Positions 7,123-9,754 of a stretch of DNA of 9,754 nucleotides are shown here, in pieces. The notes below the pieces were generated by a model. That model was not told the origin of the DNA, did no database searches, and saw only the letters and a list, made by a program, of their open reading frames with translations. Positions within the stretch are counted from its first letter, which is position 1. Each line of letters begins with the position of its first letter. Location: the NCBI GenBank assembly GCA_900752785.1, contig CAADWP010000214.1, positions 1 to 9,754 of the forward strand, in the 5' to 3' direction. The position numbers were made by a program, and so were the translations under genes. Origin of the DNA: an uncultured Ruminococcus sp. (GTDB lineage: Bacteria; Bacillota; Clostridia; Oscillospirales; Ruminococcaceae).

Positions 7123-7197
7123 TAAACACAGCCAATGTGTTTAGCAAAATTGCACTAAGCAAATCTTTGTATTTTGTAATATATAACAAATTGCTTA
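7123..7197. promoter_or_regulatory. Inverted repeats between two divergent promoters (possible operators)
   Basis: TAAACACA-GCCAA-TGTGTTTA (7123-7143) is a perfect 8-bp inverted repeat. A second pair, TAAGCAA (7156-7162) and TTGCTTA (7191-7197), ends 28 bp before the -35 of the ncRNA promoter. Their position between the peptidase promoter (minus) and the ncRNA promoter (plus) suits a shared regulatory region, but no regulator is identified. The rest of 7073-7225 is featureless AT-rich DNA. Confidence 0.35.
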
Positions 7198-7225
7198 AAA
7201 TCATATAAAAACTTTAAAAAAACTA

Positions 7226-7254
7226 TTGACATTCTACAAAAGATATGGTAATAT
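7226..7254 (+). promoter_or_regulatory. Strong sigma-A promoter of the large ncRNA
   Basis: Perfect TTGACA (7226-7231), a 17-bp spacer and TAATAT (7249-7254). A start near 7261 would begin the transcript with the purine-rich stretch AAGGAAAGGG. No protein-coding frame follows, which points to a structural RNA as the product. Confidence 0.8.
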
Positions 7255-7342
7255 ATAATCAAGGAAAGGGAGAAAGCTAAAAGTTCTCCTAAGTCAAATT
7301 TACTTGGACTGAGTTCTTCTCAATGTAAATTATTTCTGGCGG

Positions 7343-7790
7343 AAAGGTGAGTGAGTCCAATGGAAGAAAGTTCAAATTCAGCGTGTGAAGCCGGCGGGCT
7401 TGCTGAATAATTGAAAATTTAAAGTGAGAATATAGGCTTTATGCTTGTTCTAAGAATTGAAATTATATAGTATTTGATTATAAAGCGGACGCATAGCTGA
7501 AAAGAACGGCTTCATATCTAAACTCAATTTGGATACAGGATTATCTGAAATTTCGACAATGAGTCTTTAGATATATTATCAAAAATTTTTATACAGAGGT
7601 AGAGTCCGATGAGAATTTAAATGTATAAAATAATTTGCAGTATTGATTTAATGATTATGAAACTATACATAAAGGTGAGTCCAATGAGAAATTAATCTAT
7701 TATTCTTAGCTTTTATGAAAGAATGTGGTACTATGAATAACAGGAAGTTTTATAAAAAAGTTTGAACTGAAAGGGTGAGTCCACAGGGTA
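7343..7790 (+). repeat. Four copies of a GGTGAGTCC motif, each enclosed by a helix, within the ncRNA
   Basis: Copies: AAAGGTGAGTGAGTCCAATGGA (7343-7364, given here in full only as its span and core GAGTCCAATG), GAGGTAGAGTCCGATGAGAA (7596-7615), AAAGGTGAGTCCAATGAGAA (7671-7690) and AAAGGGTGAGTCCACAGGG (7770-7788). The core GAGTCC is invariant. Each lies inside its own closing helix: TTTCT/AGAAA (7333-7337 with 7365-7369), TTTTATACA/TGTATAAAA (7587-7595 with 7622-7630), GATTTAAT/ATTAATC with one bulge (7645-7652 with 7691-7697) and CTGAA/TTCAG (7767-7771 with 7792-7796). The enclosing helices differ in sequence while the loops agree, as expected of a repeated RNA module. Confidence 0.75.
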
Positions 7791-7835
7791 ATTCAGCAAA
7801 GTGATGAAAGTCGCTTTACAATAAAATATATAAAT

Positions 7836-7876
7836 AAAAGGTTGTGTTGAATTATATGCGCAGCCTTTTTATTTTT
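7836..7876 (+). terminator. Intrinsic terminator of the ncRNA
   Basis: AAAAGGTTGTGT (7836-7847) pairs with GCGCAGCCTTTT (7858-7869) through G:U-tolerant base pairs that work in the plus-strand RNA only, and is followed by TTTTTATTTTT. The G:U pairs become A:C mismatches on the other strand, so the hairpin is oriented for the ncRNA. Confidence 0.85.
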
Positions 7877-7877
7877 A

Positions 7878-7923
7878 GCATAAAACAACCGTATATATTG
7901 CCATAAATCAGCAGTATATCCGG
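7878..7923 (-). terminator. Possible terminator of the aroA-aroC-DUF4364 operon
   Basis: CCGTATATA (7889-7897) and TATATCCGG (7915-7923) form a 9-bp stem with one mismatch. Read on the minus strand it is followed by TTGTTTTATG. It lies 30 bp past the DUF4364 stop codon. The stem is AT-rich and the tail imperfect, so this is tentative. Confidence 0.4.
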
Positions 7924-7953
7924 TGATATAAATTAATATTAGACTTTATATAT

Positions 7954-8547
7954 TTAATTATCGGTAAGATCATACGGAGCTTCTTCATTTGAAAGGGCAA
8001 GCTCCACTATTTTTCCGTAAAAGCCTATGGGATTACGCATAATACGCTCGCCTATCATTTTTGCCTGATCCAGATCAGGCGCATAAAGCTTTATATCCAT
8101 AAGATCGCAGCTTACATCAAGACATCTGACATGAGTATAATACCCATCCTCAACCTTAATATAATCTATTTTTATCTCCTGCTCATATTTCAAACGTGCA
8201 AAATACCTTAACGCCGCCAATACAAGCTTGTCCCTGTATGATTTTGAAACGTATTTTTTTAACTGCTTCGCGCACTCTATTCCTTTTTTTTCAAGAATAT
8301 AACAATCAGCTCCGTTTTTGCTTTTTGTAACGGAAACAAGACCGTTTGTGGTCAGATATTCAACAGAATCCTGATAATAAAAATAGTTTACAGCACCGGT
8401 TCCGATAGCAATTTCATAAAGCTGCTCGGTTTCAACAGGCTTATCTATCCTGTAAAGCAGATAACAAAGCAAAATATTGAGAGTCGGAACATCTTTTATC
8501 TCAGTATCTGCCATTTCTGCCATTTTCATAATATTTTCATCCTGCAT
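7954..8547 (-). CDS. DUF4364 family protein (probable winged-helix DNA-binding protein)
   Basis: The protein has 197 residues. The N-terminal third, with LNILLCYLLYRIDKPVETEQLYEIA, then YFYYQDSVEYLTTNGLVSVTKSKNG and CYILEKKGIECAKQL, follows the winged-helix layout and the DUF4364 pattern of Clostridia (helix-turn-helix, then wing, then 'LTxxG'). The C-terminal half, about 110-190, is a beta-rich domain that I cannot assign. The start ATG 8547 has AAGGTGA (8552-8558) 4 bases upstream, and this site overlaps the aroC stop codon, so it is the last gene of the aro operon and is translated right after aroC. Whether it regulates the shikimate genes or is merely co-transcribed is not shown by the sequence. 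Confidence 0.75.
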   Translation of the reverse strand: MQDENIMKMAEMADTEIKDVPTLNILLCYLLYRIDKPVETEQLYEIAIGTGAVNYFYYQDSVEYLTTNGLVSVTKSKNGADCYILEKKGIECAKQLKKYVSKSYRDKLVLAALRYFARLKYEQEIKIDYIKVEDGYYTHVRCLDVSCDLMDIKLYAPDLDQAKMIGERIMRNPIGFYGKIVELALSNEEAPYDLTDN

Positions 8548-8556
8548 AAAATCACC

Positions 8557-9648
8557 TTAACAAAAATTCGGATAGTCAAGCATATGGCTAAGCAATGCAA
8601 TATTTACAGCCGCCTCGACACACGGAACAGCTCCGGCAACAGCACATAAAACATTTGCTTCGCCTCCATCAAGCGTTTCCGACGTCATTTCGCGGTAATT
8701 TACCGTTTCCTGATCCTTTCCGATTATCGGAGAGGGCATGACCGCAGCTTTCAGAGTAATAGGCATTCCGGAAGATATTCCGCCGAGTATGCCGCCATGG
8801 TTGTTTGTCCTCGTGACAACATGACCATGATCGTTAACATAAAAGTCGTCGTTATTCTGACTTCCGACCATTTTTGCCGAAAGAAATCCCGAACCGAACT
8901 CCAAGCCTTTAACACCTGGAATACCGAAAATGAGCTGCGCTATGCTGTTCTCCAGACCATTAAAAATAGGCGAACCTATACCTGCCGGAACATTTATTGA
9001 AGCGCACTCAATAACGCCTCCAAGAGATTCCCCTCCCTCGGCAGCTCTTTTGATATCTTCAAGCATCAACCAGCCCTTGCGGTCATTAATGACGGGGAAT
9101 TTTTTTCCTCTTATACTTATAACAGCATCACGCGTAATATTTACCGGATCAAAAGGATTATCCTTGACATTATGTATGCTTGCAATATGAGCGCCTGTAT
9201 ATATTCCCCGACGCTCAAGTATCTGAGCGCAGATCGCTCCCGCAAAACAAAGCGGAATAGTAAGCTTATCCGAAAAATGTCCGCTTTCTCTCACATCATT
9301 AAAGCCTCTATAACGAACCGCGCCTGTATAATCGGCATGACCCGGACGTACAAGATCGTCTTGCTTAGTATGCTGAGGCGCTTTAACCGGCGTATTATTT
9401 ATAAAGGCGCAAAGCGGCGCTCCCGTAGTGCGCTCATTATAAATTCCCGACATTATATGGGGAATCGGAACTGAACAACGTTTTGGCTGCAATGGATCTG
9501 TAATACTGCGCCTTGCCATAAAACGAGCAAGCGCCTCGGTGTCTATGTGCTCCCCGGGAGGCAGATCGTCGATAGTAACGCCAATAGCAGGACCTTGCGC
9601 CTCACCGAAAATTGATATGGAAATTTTATTAGTCCAGAACGATGACAT
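8557..9648 (-). CDS. aroC: Chorismate synthase family protein with altered catalytic signatures
   Basis: The protein has 363 residues, normal for chorismate synthase, the FMN-dependent enzyme converting EPSP to chorismate. The fold-level match runs end to end: IGVTIDDLPPGE near the start, SGIYNERTTGAPLCAFI, RPGHADYTGAVRYRGFND (His104 kept), AGAICAQILERRGI, GIPGVKGLEFGSGF and NNHGGILGGISSG (282-294). However, signature 1 reads GEAQG (15-19) where the family has GESHG, so an invariant His is Gln18. The 'S-[AG]-R' of signature 2 is SDK (126-128). The PGxSxxxTxRxExD loop is replaced by ITDPLQPKRCSVP (49-61). Signature 3 (GRHDPCxxxRAVP) is GEANVLCAVAGAVP (329-342). The start ATG 9648 has GGAGGTG (9655-9661) 6 bases upstream; a start 15 bp earlier is less likely. 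It overlaps the aroA end by 20 bp. The frame is intact, so this is a divergent or repurposed AroC, not an obvious pseudogene. Confidence 0.85.
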   Translation of the reverse strand: MSSFWTNKISISIFGEAQGPAIGVTIDDLPPGEHIDTEALARFMARRSITDPLQPKRCSVPIPHIMSGIYNERTTGAPLCAFINNTPVKAPQHTKQDDLVRPGHADYTGAVRYRGFNDVRESGHFSDKLTIPLCFAGAICAQILERRGIYTGAHIASIHNVKDNPFDPVNITRDAVISIRGKKFPVINDRKGWLMLEDIKRAAEGGESLGGVIECASINVPAGIGSPIFNGLENSIAQLIFGIPGVKGLEFGSGFLSAKMVGSQNNDDFYVNDHGHVVTRTNNHGGILGGISSGMPITLKAAVMPSPIIGKDQETVNYREMTSETLDGGEANVLCAVAGAVPCVEAAVNIALLSHMLDYPNFC

Positions 9649-9754
9649 CCGCCGCACCTCCAAGCATTCTATAATCGTTTATAAAACCGGGATAGGATTT
9701 TTCAGCCGCTTCTGCTCCTTTTATCACAACCTCGCCTTTTACAGCCGTGGCTGC
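9629..9754 (-). CDS. aroA: EPSP synthase (3-phosphoshikimate 1-carboxyvinyltransferase), C-terminal end
   Basis: On the minus strand the frame is open from the window edge to TAA (complement of 9629-9631), giving 41 residues. It contains EVVIKGAEAAEKSYPGFINDYRMLGG, here best recognised by its parts: KGAEAAEKSYP, FINDY and LGG. The 'xxAxxKSYPxFxxDxxxLGG' ending is the signature of EPSP synthase, the step just before chorismate synthase in the shikimate pathway, and its conserved Lys is present. Adjacency to and 20-bp overlap with aroC agree with the assignment. The rest of the gene and the operon promoter lie beyond the window. Confidence 0.85.
   Translation of the reverse strand, partial: AATAVKGEVVIKGAEAAEKSYPGFINDYRMLGGAADVIVLD

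Larger units (their letters stand above)
7261..7876 (+). ncRNA. Large structured ('ornate') non-coding RNA, about 610 nt; ROOL-like but family unconfirmed
   Basis: A consensus promoter, no ORF over about 600 nt, and an intrinsic terminator define the gene. Many local helices can be drawn by eye: GGAGAA/TTCTCC (7269-7274 with 7284-7289); ATTTAC/GTAAAT (7298-7303 with 7324-7329); a long helix 7371-7415 made of TTCAA/TTGAA, ATTCAGC/GCTGAAT and AAGCC/GGCTT; TAGGC/GCTTG (7433-7437 with 7443-7447) flanked by AGAA/TTCT; AGCTG/CGGCT (7495-7499 with 7507-7511); ATATCTAAA-CTCA with TGAG-TC-TTTAGATAT (7514-7526 with 7560-7574); TTTTATACA/TGTATAAAA (7587-7595 with 7622-7630); TTATTC/GAATAA (about 7704-7737); and AAAGTGAT-GAAA-GTCGCTTT (7798-7817), a GNRA-capped stem. 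Length, multi-helix style, GNRA loop and host type resemble ROOL RNAs. GOLLD or OLE are less likely (shorter than GOLLD; no oapA-like gene beside it). Its function is unknown. The ncRNA call is firm; the class name is a guess. Confidence 0.85.

Noticed and set aside
7360..7410. A micro-ORF (MEESSNSACEAGGLAE) with an SD-like AAGGTGAG upstream, and further AUG triplets after motif copies 2 and 3.
   Set aside because: The 16-codon frame coincides with a long perfect helix (7371-7415), and the other AUGs are followed by stops after 3 codons. Copy 4 lacks an AUG. Base pairing, not coding, explains the sequence better.
7343..7790. The four repeated motifs as a CRISPR array.
   Set aside because: Spacing is very uneven (from about 80 to 250 bases), the repeat is only about 20 nt and degenerate, and no cas gene is near.
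7798..7817. GTGATGAAAGTCGC looks like part of domain V of a group II intron.
   Set aside because: The lower stem and the AGC catalytic triad of domain V are absent, there is no GUGYG 5' end and no intron-encoded protein; it is a simple GAAA-capped hairpin.
7261..7876. RNase P RNA, tmRNA, 6S RNA or SRP RNA as identity of the ncRNA.
   Set aside because: None of the hallmark sequences is present (for example GAGGAAAGTCC...ACAGAA for RNase P, or the tRNA-like end and tag frame of tmRNA).
8797..9474. Plus-strand ORFs of 67-100 codons opposite aroC.
   Set aside because: They are antisense shadows of the conserved aroC frame, with no ribosome sites and no family resemblance.

Overview
The window looks like chromosomal DNA of a low-GC Firmicute of the class Clostridia, probably a gut or rumen Oscillospiraceae/Ruminococcus-type organism. 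The basis is the AT-rich intergenic DNA, strong AGGAGG-type ribosome binding sites, sigma-A-type promoters, a DUF4364 gene next to aroC, and a large orphan hybrid histidine kinase. The assignment is inference, since there is no marker gene.

Left end (1-622): mobile-element debris. The last 33 codons and the right end of an IS3-family insertion sequence abut, in the middle of a reading frame, the C-terminal 64 codons of a phage-type family A DNA polymerase. A terminator follows, then about 240 bp of hairpin-rich DNA with no convincing gene. Positions 623-1297 (minus) hold a DUF421/YetF-like membrane protein. Positions 1383-1545 hold a 163-bp concentric palindrome with perfect 18-bp ends, a MITE-like or intergenic repeat element.

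Middle (1586-7072, all minus strand): an orphan hybrid histidine kinase (sensor, HisKA, HATPase, two receiver domains) has its own consensus promoter and a leader of about 180 nt. Upstream of it is a two-gene unit made of a C39-like cysteine peptidase and a propeller-type lipoprotein, joined by an ATGGTAA overlap. The peptidase gene has an in-frame TGA inside its signal peptide and is probably a pseudogene.

Positions 7073-7953 contain no protein gene. They hold a textbook plus-strand promoter, about 610 nt of highly structured RNA, and a strong intrinsic terminator. This is a large 'ornate' non-coding RNA. It carries four copies of a GGUGAGUCC-type motif, each enclosed by its own short helix. 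It resembles ROOL-class RNAs in size and style, but I cannot confirm the family.

Right end (7954-9754, minus): a tight operon of aroA (3' end), aroC and DUF4364. The AroC protein is full length, yet it departs from the chorismate synthase family at several catalytic signatures (GESHG to GEAQG; SGR/SAR to SDK; RHDPC lost). The ncRNA and this operon converge, with hairpins between them. The two most interesting items are the ncRNA and the atypical AroC.
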